Positions 7,400 through 17,977 of a stretch of DNA of 64,000 nucleotides are shown piece after piece. The stretch comes from Streptomyces sp. HM190. GTDB lineage: Bacteria > Actinomycetota > Actinomycetes > Streptomycetales > Streptomycetaceae. Both the position numbers and the translations under genes were made by a program. The stretch's first letter is position 1; each line of letters opens with the position of its first letter. The stretch is from the NCBI RefSeq assembly GCF_009857135.1, contig NZ_CP047318.1, forward strand, positions 4,464,001-4,528,000, read 5' to 3'. The notes under the pieces were generated by a model. That model had not been told where the DNA came from. It saw nothing but the letters and a program-made list of their open reading frames with translations, and did no database searches.

Positions 7400-9475
7400 G
7401 TGCGCAAGCTGCTGCCCATGATCGGCTCGCACCCCGGCGGCCGTTCCGCCATGACCTGTCGGTTCCGCTGTGGTGACGCCTGCTTCCACGAGGTGCCGAA
7501 CACCAGCGCCAACGAGTACGTGGGCGACGTGATCGCCTCCGCGCTCAGCCGCCGGTCCGTGATGCGCGCCGCCGCCGTCGTCACCGTGGCCACCGCGGCC
7601 GGTACGGCGACGGCGTTCGGCACCGCCCCGCAGGCCGCCGCGGCCACCACCGGGACCACCGCCACCGCCACCACCAAGAGCACCCCGAAGCGCAAGGCGG
7701 TCCGCGGCCTGCGGTTCGACGCCGTCGCGCCCAACACGGCGGACGCCGTCACCGTCCCCGCGGGATACAAGCAGAACGTCGTCATCCGCTGGGGCGAGCC
7801 CATCCTGCGCGGTGCCCCGGCGTTCGACCCGGAGAACCAGACGGCCGCCGCCCAGGCCGGGCAGTTCGGCTACAACAACGACTTCCTCGCGCTGCTGCCG
7901 CTCCCCGGCGAGCGCGGCCGCAAGCTTCTCGTGGCCAACCATGAGTACACCGACGAGATGCTCATGTTCCGCGGCTACGACGCCGCCAACCCGACCCGCG
8001 ACCAGGTCGAGGTCGCCTGGGCGGCGCACGGCCTGTCCGCCGTCGTGGTGGAGGAGGACCGGCGCACCGGCAGGCTCACCGCCGTGCCCCGGCACCATCT
8101 GAACCGCCGGGTCACCGCCACCACCCCGTTCCGGCTGACCGGCCCCGCCGCCGGCTCCGACCTCCTCAGGACCTCCGCCGACCCCACCGGCCGCAAGGTC
8201 CTCGGCACGCTCAACAACTGCTCCGGCGGCACCACCCCCTGGGGCACCACGCTGCACGGCGAGGAGAACTTCAACCAGTACTTCGCCAACAGCAGCCGGC
8301 CCACCGACAAGCGGTACGGAATCGGCACCGGCGCCACCGAGCGCAAGTGGGAGCGCTTCGACAAGCGGTTCGACGTGGCCCAGGAGCCGAACGAGGTGCA
8401 CCGGTTCGGGTACGTCGTCGAGTTCGACCCGTACGACCCGTCGTCCACGCCGCGCAAGCACACCGCCCTCGGCCGCTTCAAGCACGAGGCCGCGACCATC
8501 CGGCTCACCGCCGACGGCCGTCCCGTCGTCTACTCCGGTGACGACGAGCGCTTCGACTACTTCTACAAGTTCGTCAGCAGCAAGCGGATGAGGAAGGGGT
8601 CGGGCCGCGCCGTGCGCGAGCACAACCTCTCGCTGCTCGACGAGGGCACCCTCTACGTCGCCAAGCTCACCGGTGACTCCCCCGCCATCGAGATCGACGG
8701 CACGGGCAAGCTCCCGGCGGACGGTGAGTTCGACGGCAGCGGCGAGTGGATCCCGCTGGCCACCGCGACCGCGAAGGGCGCCGTCTCGCACGTCGAGGGC
8801 ATGACCGCCGAGGAGGTCTTCGTCTTCACGCGGCTCGCCGGTGACAAGGTCGGCGCGACGAAGATGGACCGCCCCGAGGACATCGAGCCCAACCCGGTCA
8901 CCGGCAAGGTCTACGTCGCCCTCACCAACAACTCCAACCGCGGTGTCGGCGCCAACCCCAAGGCGGACGAGGCCAACCCCCGCAACGCCAACAAGCACGG
9001 CCAGGTCCTGGAGCTCACCGAGCGCTGGAACCGGCCCGAGAGCACCCGGTTCGCGTGGCTGCTGTTCCTCGTCGCGGGCGACCCCGACGACCCGGCGACG
9101 TACTTCGCGGGCTTCCCGAAGGACGACGTCTCCCCGATCTCCTGCCCGGACAACGTCGCCTTCGACCCGTACGGCAACCTGTGGATCTCCACCGACGGCA
9201 ACCAGCTCGGCTCGCACGACGGTCTCTTCGGCGTGGCGACCAAGGGGGAGCGCCGTGGTGAGCTGAAGCAGTTCCTGACGGTGCCGAGCGGCGCCGAGAC
9301 CTGCGGTCCGATCATCACCGACCGCCGTGTCCTGGTCGCGGTGCAGCACCCGGGTGAGCTGGACGGCGCCTCCGTCGAGAACCCCAGGAGCACCTGGCCC
9401 GACGGGCCCGGCAAGATCGTCCGCCCGGCGGTCGTGGCGGTCTACCGCGCGGACGGCTGCGACATCGGCGTCTGA
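7400..9475 (+). CDS. PhoX-type (DUF839) secreted alkaline phosphatase
   Basis: A 691-residue exported phosphomonoesterase of the PhoX/DUF839 family. A long N-terminal stretch including CRFRCGDACFHE precedes a Tat motif (SRRSVMRAAAVV), so export is folded and probably with metal cofactors. PhoX landmarks are visible: NNCSGGTTPWGT followed by LHGEEN (the conserved Cys and Glu of the Fe/Ca centre), EDIEPNP, and DNVAFDPYGNLWISTDGN from the beta-propeller. The GTG at 7400 has GAGGGAG 6 nt upstream. The PHO box at 7308-7329 indicates PhoP control, so the enzyme should release phosphate from organic esters outside the cell when phosphate is scarce. Strong hairpins follow the gene. Confidence 0.94.
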   Translation: MRKLLPMIGSHPGGRSAMTCRFRCGDACFHEVPNTSANEYVGDVIASALSRRSVMRAAAVVTVATAAGTATAFGTAPQAAAATTGTTATATTKSTPKRKAVRGLRFDAVAPNTADAVTVPAGYKQNVVIRWGEPILRGAPAFDPENQTAAAQAGQFGYNNDFLALLPLPGERGRKLLVANHEYTDEMLMFRGYDAANPTRDQVEVAWAAHGLSAVVVEEDRRTGRLTAVPRHHLNRRVTATTPFRLTGPAAGSDLLRTSADPTGRKVLGTLNNCSGGTTPWGTTLHGEENFNQYFANSSRPTDKRYGIGTGATERKWERFDKRFDVAQEPNEVHRFGYVVEFDPYDPSSTPRKHTALGRFKHEAATIRLTADGRPVVYSGDDERFDYFYKFVSSKRMRKGSGRAVREHNLSLLDEGTLYVAKLTGDSPAIEIDGTGKLPADGEFDGSGEWIPLATATAKGAVSHVEGMTAEEVFVFTRLAGDKVGATKMDRPEDIEPNPVTGKVYVALTNNSNRGVGANPKADEANPRNANKHGQVLELTERWNRPESTRFAWLLFLVAGDPDDPATYFAGFPKDDVSPISCPDNVAFDPYGNLWISTDGNQLGSHDGLFGVATKGERRGELKQFLTVPSGAETCGPIITDRRVLVAVQHPGELDGASVENPRSTWPDGPGKIVRPAVVAVYRADGCDIGV

Positions 9476-9481
9476 GCGAGC

Positions 9482-9522
9482 CGCCCCCGCGTGCGCCGAC
9501 GCCACGGGTGCGCGCGGGGGCC
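9482..9522 (+). terminator. Imperfect hairpin after the phosphatase gene
   Basis: GCCCCCGCG pairs with CGCGGGGGC around a further partly paired section. It begins 7 nt past the stop at 9475 and is followed by a second, stronger hairpin. Confidence 0.55.
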
Positions 9523-9560
9523 CGGACGGGCTGTCCCGCCCCTGTCCGTGCAGATGCGAA

Positions 9561-9595
9561 CGCGGGCCGTTCTCCCGGTGGGAGGACGGCCCGCG
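9561..9595. terminator. Bidirectional terminator hairpin
   Basis: CGCGGGCCGT (9561-9570) pairs perfectly with ACGGCCCGCG (9586-9595), and the stem continues inward (TCTCCC with GGGAGG, one G-T pair) to a GGT loop. The stem of about 16 bp lies between convergent genes and can serve both. Confidence 0.85.
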
Positions 9596-9612
9596 GTGCG
9601 TCGCCGTGGGGC

Positions 9613-9828
9613 TCAGGGGGCCAGACAGCTCACGCCCGGCGCGGCGGCCGGGTCCAGCAGGCCGGCCGGGTCGAGGAGGACGGCCGGGTCGGCCAGCTCG
9701 GTGACGGCGGCGGGGGTCTCGGTGAGGCAGGTGACCGTGGCCGCCGGGTCCGGGACCGCGTGGGCGGCCGGGGCCAGGGCGCCGGCCAGGGCGAGGGTTC
9801 CGAGCAGGACGGTGGCGGTGCGCCGCAT
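9613..9828 (-). CDS. Small secreted protein, function unknown
   Basis: A 71-residue protein with a clear signal peptide (MRRTATVLLGTLALAGALAPAAHA). The mature part of about 47 residues is rich in Ala, Pro, Leu and Asp, with a repeated LLDPAGLLDPA pattern and two cysteines that could form one disulphide. An ATG three codons upstream touches the Shine-Dalgarno AAGGGG directly, so the second ATG, 9 nt downstream of it, is the better start. I do not recognise a family. It converges on the phosphatase gene across a shared terminator. Confidence 0.7.
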   Translation of the reverse strand: MRRTATVLLGTLALAGALAPAAHAVPDPAATVTCLTETPAAVTELADPAVLLDPAGLLDPAAAPGVSCLAP

Positions 9829-9997
9829 GGCGAACATCCCCTTGTCAGATGGGAAGTGAATCGTCCGGTTGGACGGGTCCGATCATTACGGCTTTCCGTC
9901 TGCGAACCCTCCTCCCGTCACCCGTGCGGGGCAGGCGTAACGATTCAGCGCCCTGCGTCGGGTTGACCGCCCCGCCCCCGCCGGACGACTCCCGCCG

Positions 9998-11968
9998 CTA
10001 CCCGACGGCGTTCCGGTCGGGTGCCGACGTGATCGCGCGGGCCGCCGCGACCTCCTGGCGCAGCGGCTCCAGGACGCTCCCCGGCGGACCGCTCAGATCC
10101 GACCGGACCGCGTAGAGGACGTCGGTCTTCCGCAGCCCGTCCGCCAGCTCGCGCAGTTGCAGGGCGACCTGGGCGACCTCGGCCGCCGACGGCGGCTCGG
10201 CCCCCTGCCGCACCCGCACCCGCGCCGCCGTCGTCGCGTCGACGATCCGCTCGACCGCCACCACCAGCGGCCACCAGGCAGCGGCCCGCCGCCCCGTGGG
10301 CGGCGGCTCGGTCAGCGCCCGCTGGAACTCCGTACGGATGGCGGACAGGTCCCGGTAGAGGCCGCGGCGCTTGCGGGCCCGCCCGCCGGGGTCCTCCCCG
10401 GCCGCCCCGAAGACGTGTTCCACGTACGCGGCGGTGTCGGCGACGGCGTCCGCGAGCCGTGCCCCGACGCGGGCGTGCCAGCTCTCCGGCCACAGCAGGT
10501 AGCCCGCGACGAGGGCGATTCCGCAGCCCACCAGGGAGTCGACGAGGCGGGGCACGAGCAGGCCGGTGCCCTGGTGGTTGAGGATGTCGGACAGCAGCAG
10601 GATCACGGGCGTGATGGCGGCGGTCTGGTAGCCGTAGCCGCGGGGGGTGAAGACGGGGATGAGGGGGGCGAGGCACAGCATCACCGGGACGTCCCACCAG
10701 CCGCGCGGGACCTCCGCGAGGATCGCCGCCGCGACGACCAGGCCGACGACCGTGCCGAGGGCCCGCAGCAGCGCGCGGGAGAACACCGAGCCGAAGTCGG
10801 GTTTCAGCACGAAGGTGATGGTCAGCGCCACCCAGTAGGAGCGCGGCACGGCGACGAGGGAGACCAGCGCCTGGGCGATGCCGATGCACAGGGCGAGGCG
10901 CAGGCCGTAGCGCCAGGACGCGGCGGACAGGGCCACGTCACGGGCGGCGCGTGCGGCGCGCACCCGGAGCGGCGCGGTCCGGCCGAGGTGGTCGTCGGCC
11001 CGGGACAGCGCGTCCGGCGAGCCCTCGGTGACGACCTCGGCGGCGTGCCGCAGCGCCTGGTCGACCGCCTTGCCGGTCTCGCTCCCGGGCGTGGGCAGCC
11101 GCAGCCCCAGCGGCCCGGAGTACCCGGTGTCGACGGCCTCGGCGACATGGCGGACGGCGGTGGGGATCTCGTCGGGGAGCGGGCGCCCGGAGAGGCGGAG
11201 GGCGGGGGCGGCCTCCACGAGGGGGGTGACCGCGTTCAGCTGGGCGAGGAGCCGGACCAGGTCGGGGCTGCGGCCGTGGTGGCGGGCGCGGCGGGCGAGG
11301 ATCAGGTCGTAGGACTGGTTGAGGGACTGGGTGACCGCGTGCCGGGCCGTGTCGTACGCGTCGGCGGCGTCGGAGGCGGTCGCGGCGAGCAGGTCGGCGA
11401 CCTTGCGGTAGGTGTCGGCGACGGATGCGCGTTCCGGTACGCCGGCCCTCAGCGGCCAGGCGAGCAGGGCCTGGACGAGGACGAGGAGGCCGCCGCCGGT
11501 CATCAGCAGCGGCGCCAGCCACCAGTCGCCCGGCATGGGCAGGCCCGCGCCGACCACGGAGTTGAGGAGCAGCAGCAGCCCCGACACGGAGGCGACGGCG
11601 CCGATCGTCGAGATCATCCCGGAGACCAGCGCGACCCCGGTGAGCGCGGCGACGGTGACCCAGCCGTGGCCGTAGACCAGGGAGCCGAGGGTGATGCCGA
11701 TCGCGCTGAACAACTGGGGGACCGCGATGTTCAGCAGGCGCATGCGGTAGGCGTCCGCCGTGTCGCTGATGACGCCCGACAGGGCACCCATCGAGGCGAG
11801 GGCGCCGTACTCGGGGCGGCCGGCGGCGAGTCCGAGGGCGAGCGGCAGGGTCAGGGCGACCGCCGCGCGCGCCACGGCGGGTCGGTTGACGGGCGGCGCC
11901 TGCTGGGGTTGGAGGGTGCGGACCAGCCAGTCGGGCGGGGTCAGGCCGATGGCGAACGGGCGGGGCAT
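9998..11968 (-). CDS. FUSC-family inner-membrane transporter
   Basis: A 656-residue membrane protein with the duplicated layout of the FUSC/YccS/aromatic-acid exporter group. It has an N-terminal membrane block of about five or six segments (RAAVALTLPLALGLAAG, LFSAIGITLGSLVYG), a cytoplasmic helical stretch, and a second block (YGLRLALCIGIAQALVSLVAVPRSYWVALTITFVLKPDFGSV). The PRSYWVALT-VLKPDFG motif is typical of the second FUSC half. The C-terminal part is cytosolic and helical. Family members export aromatic or other organic acids; the substrate here is not predictable. An endonuclease/phosphatase gene lies 81 nt upstream on the same strand and may share its transcript. Confidence 0.88.
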   Translation of the reverse strand: MPRPFAIGLTPPDWLVRTLQPQQAPPVNRPAVARAAVALTLPLALGLAAGRPEYGALASMGALSGVISDTADAYRMRLLNIAVPQLFSAIGITLGSLVYGHGWVTVAALTGVALVSGMISTIGAVASVSGLLLLLNSVVGAGLPMPGDWWLAPLLMTGGGLLVLVQALLAWPLRAGVPERASVADTYRKVADLLAATASDAADAYDTARHAVTQSLNQSYDLILARRARHHGRSPDLVRLLAQLNAVTPLVEAAPALRLSGRPLPDEIPTAVRHVAEAVDTGYSGPLGLRLPTPGSETGKAVDQALRHAAEVVTEGSPDALSRADDHLGRTAPLRVRAARAARDVALSAASWRYGLRLALCIGIAQALVSLVAVPRSYWVALTITFVLKPDFGSVFSRALLRALGTVVGLVVAAAILAEVPRGWWDVPVMLCLAPLIPVFTPRGYGYQTAAITPVILLLSDILNHQGTGLLVPRLVDSLVGCGIALVAGYLLWPESWHARVGARLADAVADTAAYVEHVFGAAGEDPGGRARKRRGLYRDLSAIRTEFQRALTEPPPTGRRAAAWWPLVVAVERIVDATTAARVRVRQGAEPPSAAEVAQVALQLRELADGLRKTDVLYAVRSDLSGPPGSVLEPLRQEVAAARAITSAPDRNAVG

Positions 11969-12049
11969 GCGGCCATTATCACCACCGGAGATCGCCCGAT
12001 CGTGTGACGTTCTCCGGTGGGCCGGGGCGACGGTGGCCCGTCCGCGGCG

Positions 12050-13105
12050 TCACTTCCGCCGGTGGAGGGTCAGATCGGCGACCACCGCGTCGTGGTCGGT
12101 GCCGCCCAGTTCCAGGAAGCGGGTCTCGCGGGCGGAGAAGTCCTTCGAGGAGACGAGGACGTGGTCGATCTGGGCGCCGAACCGCGGGGTGGTCCGGGAG
12201 GGCCAGGTCGCTCTGCGGTCGTCACCGGTGAGCCGGGCGGCGTCGCCGAGCCCCGTGTCGAGGATGTCCCGGAAGGCCGCGTGGTCCTGGGTGGCGTTGA
12301 AGTCGCCGGCGACGATGGTCGGGGTCCGGGTGTCGGCCGCCGCGTACGCGCGCAGCGCGCCGAGTTCCCGCCGCCAGGTGCCGACCTGTCCGGCCAGCGG
12401 TGGCATGGGGTGCGCCAGTTGCAGCCGTACGGGGTGGCCCTCGACGTCGGCGACGGCGCCGGGCATGCCCATGGTGCCGGGGACCGGGTCGGTGCCCTTG
12501 AGGGGGTGGCGGCTGAGGATGACTGAACCGTCGGAGCCGTAGCCCTCGACGGCCCGGCGGTAGGGGTAGGCGGGCTTGTCGCCGCTGAGGTCGCCGAAGG
12601 TGTCGCGGAGGGTGGCCGTGCAGGTGGCCTGGCACTCCTCGACGAACACGATGTCGGGGCGCTCGCGTTCCACGGCCCGGACGAGGGCGGCGGTGCCGTC
12701 GCCGAAGTGCACGTTCGAGGTCATGACCCGGATCCGGGCGAGCGCCGGACCGCCCGGCGCGTTCGTCTTCCCGTACGGCTCGATGTACCAGGCCAGCGCG
12801 CCGAGCAGCACCACACCCCAGGTCAGGCCGGTCCAGGAGCGGGCGCGGGCGGACAGGAGCAGGGCGAGGCCGGTGGGGGCGAGCAGCCAGGGCAGGAACG
12901 CGAGGAGCTGGGGGGCCGGGGTGAAGGCGTCGACACCGATCAGCCGGCAGGCGACGACCGCGCTCACCCCGGTCAGCAGCAGGAAGGCGAAACCCTTCGT
13001 GCCGCCGTGGGTGGCCCGGCGGGCGGTGACCGGCTCGGGCCGTTCGACGGTGGTGCTCTCCAAGGCCGGCCTTCCGATCACCCGCGGTGGTTCTGTGCTC
13101 CTCAT
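12050..13105 (-). CDS. Membrane-anchored endonuclease/exonuclease/phosphatase-family protein
   Basis: A 351-residue protein. Three N-terminal membrane segments (about residues 38-110: FAFLLLTGVSAVVACRLIG, LLAFLPWLLAPTGLALLL, WGVVLLGALAWYI) precede a catalytic domain of the DNase I/exonuclease III fold. Expected active-site motifs are present: SNVHFGDG, the metal-binding Glu in VFVEEC, GDFNAT, IDHVL and a final GTDHDAVVADL. The catalytic domain probably faces the outside. Related proteins act as secreted nucleases or phosphodiesterases; substrate unknown. It precedes the FUSC gene by 81 nt on the same strand. Confidence 0.88.
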   Translation of the reverse strand: MRSTEPPRVIGRPALESTTVERPEPVTARRATHGGTKGFAFLLLTGVSAVVACRLIGVDAFTPAPQLLAFLPWLLAPTGLALLLSARARSWTGLTWGVVLLGALAWYIEPYGKTNAPGGPALARIRVMTSNVHFGDGTAALVRAVERERPDIVFVEECQATCTATLRDTFGDLSGDKPAYPYRRAVEGYGSDGSVILSRHPLKGTDPVPGTMGMPGAVADVEGHPVRLQLAHPMPPLAGQVGTWRRELGALRAYAAADTRTPTIVAGDFNATQDHAAFRDILDTGLGDAARLTGDDRRATWPSRTTPRFGAQIDHVLVSSKDFSARETRFLELGGTDHDAVVADLTLHRRK

Positions 13106-13258
13106 CCAAGGACGGGGTGGACGGGCCGAAGGTTGCGCGCGGCACGGAGGGCGGGCCTGCCGCCCGGGTGCGGGCGGCCCACCGCGGCGGCGGCACCGGG
13201 CCGGGGCGACCGGTGCCGCCGCGCGCTGGGGGCGCGGGCCGCCGCCGCGGCAGCCGGG

Positions 13259-13729
13259 TCAGGTGTACGTCTCCTGCTCCGGGGCCGTCGCCAGGGACCA
13301 CACCACGAAGACCGAGACGGCGATCACGATGACGGCCCAGACGGGCGCGTACGGGAGGAACATGAACCACGCGATGGCGTAGAGGGACGCCAGGGCGATA
13401 CCCACGCCCCGCGCCCAGTCCCGGCCCTGGAGGATGCCGAAGCCGGTGAAGGCGACGACGACTCCGAGGACGAGGTGGATCCAGCCCCAGGTGGTGAGGC
13501 TGAACTCGAACACGTAGTCGCCGATGTTCGTGTAGACGTTGTCCGTGGCGATCGCCGAGATGCCGTTGAGGATGCCCAGCACCCCGCCGACCATCATGAG
13601 GACACCGGCGAAGACCATGCCGCCGATCGCCCAGGACGAACCGGAGTGCCGCCCCTGCGGGGGCGTCGGCGTCGAGATGGTCTGGTGGCTGTGGGCGTTC
13701 GAACGCGGTTCGGCGCTGTGCTGGGCCAT
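13259..13729 (-). CDS. DUF7144-like four-helix membrane protein
   Basis: A 156-residue protein with a hydrophilic N-terminus of about 30 residues and then four membrane helices (IGGMVFAGVLMMVGGVLGILNG, WGWIHLVLGVVVAFTGFGIL, ARGVGIALASLYAIAWFMFLP, VWAVIVIAVSVFVVWSLA). This spacing and the W-W-IHLxxG motif match the small Streptomyces DUF7144 family of unknown function. GAGGAGG lies 7 nt before the ATG. The next gene on the same strand, the endonuclease/phosphatase-family gene, starts 153 nt downstream. Confidence 0.82.
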   Translation of the reverse strand: MAQHSAEPRSNAHSHQTISTPTPPQGRHSGSSWAIGGMVFAGVLMMVGGVLGILNGISAIATDNVYTNIGDYVFEFSLTTWGWIHLVLGVVVAFTGFGILQGRDWARGVGIALASLYAIAWFMFLPYAPVWAVIVIAVSVFVVWSLATAPEQETYT

Positions 13730-13828
13730 GGGAGGGCCTCCTCAGAAGGGCGGACAGCTCACCCGCATGCTCACGCGGGGCAGGGCGCGCCGCATGCGCT
13801 GTAGGCCGAACGGGTGAAGTGTCCGGCC

Positions 13829-14608
13829 TCAGTCCAGCCGGGCCAGGAAGTCCTCCAGCGCCTCGTTGAAGAGGTCGGGGCGTTCCAGGTTCGGCAGGTG
13901 GGCCGCACCGTCGATCACCCGGAGGACGGAGTCGGGCAGGGCGGCGTGCATGGCCTCGGCGTCGGCGACCGGGGTGTACTCGTCGTCGGCGCCGACGACG
14001 ACCAGCGCGGGCACCGCGACGCGGGTCAGCAGCTCGTGGTAGTCGGGCCGCTCGGCCCGCCCGCGCAGAGCCGCCGCCGCGCCCTCGGGACCGGTCCCCG
14101 TCATCATGCGGCGCACATGCGCCGCGACCTCGGCGTCCGCGTACGGGGCGACCATCCGGTACAGCACCTCGTCGGCGTATCCGTCCATCCCCTCCCGCAG
14201 CAGCCGGTCGGCCGTCGCGTTCCGGGCGCGCCTGCCCTCCTCGGTCTCGGCGGTCGGGAAGGTGTCGGCGAGGACGAGACCGCGGACGCGGTGCGGGAAC
14301 AGTCGATAGCACTCCATGGCGATCTGGCCGCCCATGGACAGACCCGCGAGGACGAACTCGGCGACGCCGAGGTCGTCGAGGAGCGCCGCGACGTCCTCGG
14401 CGAAGACGGAGAGCGGGGTCACGCCCGGGACGACCGGGGAGGCGCCGTAGCCCCGCAGGTCCGGGGCGACGACCCGGCGGGACGGGGCGAACGCGGCGAG
14501 CTGGGGCCGCCACATCGTGCGGTCGAAGGGGTGGCCGTGGACGAGGACGAGAGGGAGCGCCGGCGAACCCGCTTCCCCTTTGTCCTCGTATGCGAGGAAG
14601 GGTGCCAT
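13829..14608 (-). CDS. Alpha/beta hydrolase
   Basis: A 259-residue cytoplasmic alpha/beta-fold hydrolase. It has the oxyanion region VLVHGHPFDRTMW, the nucleophile elbow GLSMGG with catalytic Ser, a late acid (VVGADDEYTP) and catalytic His (DGAAHLPNLERP). This layout resembles 3-oxoadipate enol-lactonase or general esterase-type enzymes; the substrate is unclear. The gene is divergent from a MocR-type regulator, and the shared intergenic region contains a pair of direct repeats, so it is probably that regulator's target. Confidence 0.88.
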   Translation of the reverse strand: MAPFLAYEDKGEAGSPALPLVLVHGHPFDRTMWRPQLAAFAPSRRVVAPDLRGYGASPVVPGVTPLSVFAEDVAALLDDLGVAEFVLAGLSMGGQIAMECYRLFPHRVRGLVLADTFPTAETEEGRRARNATADRLLREGMDGYADEVLYRMVAPYADAEVAAHVRRMMTGTGPEGAAAALRGRAERPDYHELLTRVAVPALVVVGADDEYTPVADAEAMHAALPDSVLRVIDGAAHLPNLERPDLFNEALEDFLARLD

Positions 14609-14634
14609 GCGTCGACCCTAGGTCGCCCCAACTT

Positions 14635-14668
14635 CTCGGTGCAATAGGATCTTTGCCCTCGGTGCAAT
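14635..14668. promoter_or_regulatory. Direct-repeat operator candidate for the MocR-type regulator
   Basis: CTCGGTGCAAT occurs at 14635-14645 and again, identical, at 14658-14668. The 23-bp period places both on nearly the same DNA face. It lies between the divergent hydrolase and regulator genes. MocR proteins such as GabR and PdxR bind direct repeats in such positions. Confidence 0.6.
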
Positions 14669-14704
14669 GAGGGTGGGCGCGCCGGGGGGAGGGTGGACCC
14701 GGAC

Positions 14705-16177
<1,473 letters not shown>

Positions 16178-17279
16178 TCCAGGCCGCGGCGGCCACGGCG
16201 GCGCCGAGGGCGAGCAGGCCCCAGGTGACGGTGCGCAGGGTGGCGGTGAGGGCGTCGTAGACGGCGCCGGCGGCCGCCGGGGAGACGTCCGGGGGCAGGT
16301 CGGCGAGGGTGAGGTGGCGGCCGAGGGCGACGGCGACGCCGAGCAGGGCGCCGCCGAGCGCCGTGCCGAGCCCCGTCGCGCACACCGCGCGGCGGCGCCG
16401 GGTGGCGATCAGGATCCCCGCCGTGGCCAGGACGAGCGCACCGACCGGCAGCCAGAACGCGGCGACTTCGAGCACGCGATACCCCTTCCGCAGCTGGACG
16501 AGTTCCTCCGCCGACAGCACCGTGACCTCGGTGTGCGCGACCGGGATGCGATGGGCGAACGGCACGTGTTCGCGGGCGAGTTGACGCTTGACCCGTTCGC
16601 CGACCGGCGCCAGGTCGAGGGTCACGGGTTGCGCCCCGTGCCCGCTGCCGCCGGTGCCCTCCTCGCGGACCGCCCGCAGCACCGCGTCGTGGGCCGCCCG
16701 GTTCGCCGTGTGCCATGCCGTGCGGAACGCCTCGGTCCGGGTGAAGGAGCGGGCCGCGTCGTGCGTGAAGTTCCGTACCGGCTCGCGCAGCGGCGGCCCG
16801 ACCCGCACCTCGCGCATGATCCCGGTGGCGACCGCGTCCGCGAGCGCCTCCCGTACGGCGGGGTCGGCGGCGAGCGGCGCGGTGACGGCCTCGTAGCGGG
16901 CCCGGTCGCCCAGCTCGTACGTCGCCCACGCGGCCAGCGCGCCCACCGGCGCGAGCAGGCAGGCGAGCAGGATCAGCGCGGTCGACAGGGGGCCGCGAAC
17001 ACGAGGGAACACCCCTTCAGGCAAGTCCCCCCGTGGCCCCCGCGCGAGCGCTGACATCGCGTCTGACTGCGAATGGCCCCCCAGGACAAGCCGAACGGCT
17101 GCCGCCGCCCGCCGAAGGTTTGGGCCTGCGGCCCGCCCCTCATCGGCAGACCACGGGCCCGCCTCCGGCACCTGGGAGGGGGAGGACCGACCCGCGGCTG
17201 GGAGGGGGCGGACCGACCCCCGGCTGGGAGGGGGGGGAGGACTGACCCCCTGTTCCGACTCCCTGCTTCGGCCCCCGGC

Positions 17280-17747
17280 TCACGCCAGGCGGTGGCCCGT
17301 CGCGTCCTCGTGCGTGTAGTAGCGGTAGAACGTCGCCACGAGCACGGCCGCGGCGATGACGAGGGAGAGCATCGTCGACATCACGACGCTGTCGCCCCCC
17401 TGGCTGTAGAGGAAGCCGAAGGCGCAGCCCGTGAAGGCCGCCCACAGCGCGGAGTGCAGTTCCCGGCGCAGCCGGGGCGCGACGGTCTGCACGGCGAGGT
17501 GGAGCACCGCGAACACGAACGCGGTCACCAGGCCGAACAGCACGTTCCAGCCGGTGATCGGGCCCGCGTCGCGGTTGATGGCCGCCGCCCAGTAGCCGTA
17601 GACGAGACCGAGGACCACGGCGAGGGTCCAGCGCGCGATGGTGTGGGCGCGCGGGCCGAAGACGTCGGGCGTGGCCGGTGCCGTCCGCGTGGCCGGTGCG
17701 CCCGGACCCTGCAGCGGTGTGCCCGGCCGGGGTGCCGTCTGAGCCAT
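17280..17747 (-). CDS. Four-helix membrane protein, function unknown
   Basis: A 155-residue protein. A Pro/Thr-rich cytoplasmic N-terminus is followed by four membrane helices (TIARWTLAVVLGLVYGYWAAAI, WNVLFGLVTAFVFAVLHLAVQ, LHSALWAAFTGCAFGFLYS, MLSLVIAAAVLVATFYRYY). AAGGGGAG sits 9 nt before the ATG. No recognised domain. It is divergent from the downstream PP2C phosphatase gene. Confidence 0.75.
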   Translation of the reverse strand: MAQTAPRPGTPLQGPGAPATRTAPATPDVFGPRAHTIARWTLAVVLGLVYGYWAAAINRDAGPITGWNVLFGLVTAFVFAVLHLAVQTVAPRLRRELHSALWAAFTGCAFGFLYSQGGDSVVMSTMLSLVIAAAVLVATFYRYYTHEDATGHRLA

Positions 17748-17977
17748 GGGAGCACTCCCCTTCCTTTTCCTTCCCGCCCCCGCGACTGCCCGCCCCGCTT
17801 TCCAGGTCACACCCTGGGGCGCCCCGTCGGCAAGTCGGAGCACGGGGAGTGGTCGGAGCAGGGGAAGTGGTCGGAGCAGGAGCGGTCGGGGCGGGGAGCA
17901 GCCGGAACAGGGGAGACCACGCGGGCGGGGCCGGGATGCGCGGGGCGTGGTGGCGTGCTTCGCTGAGGGGCATGCGG

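Noticed and set aside
10157..12007. Plus-strand frame opposite the FUSC transporter
   Set aside because: Composition dominated by Gly, Arg, Asp and Gln with no domain; the minus strand has membrane helices and family motifs.
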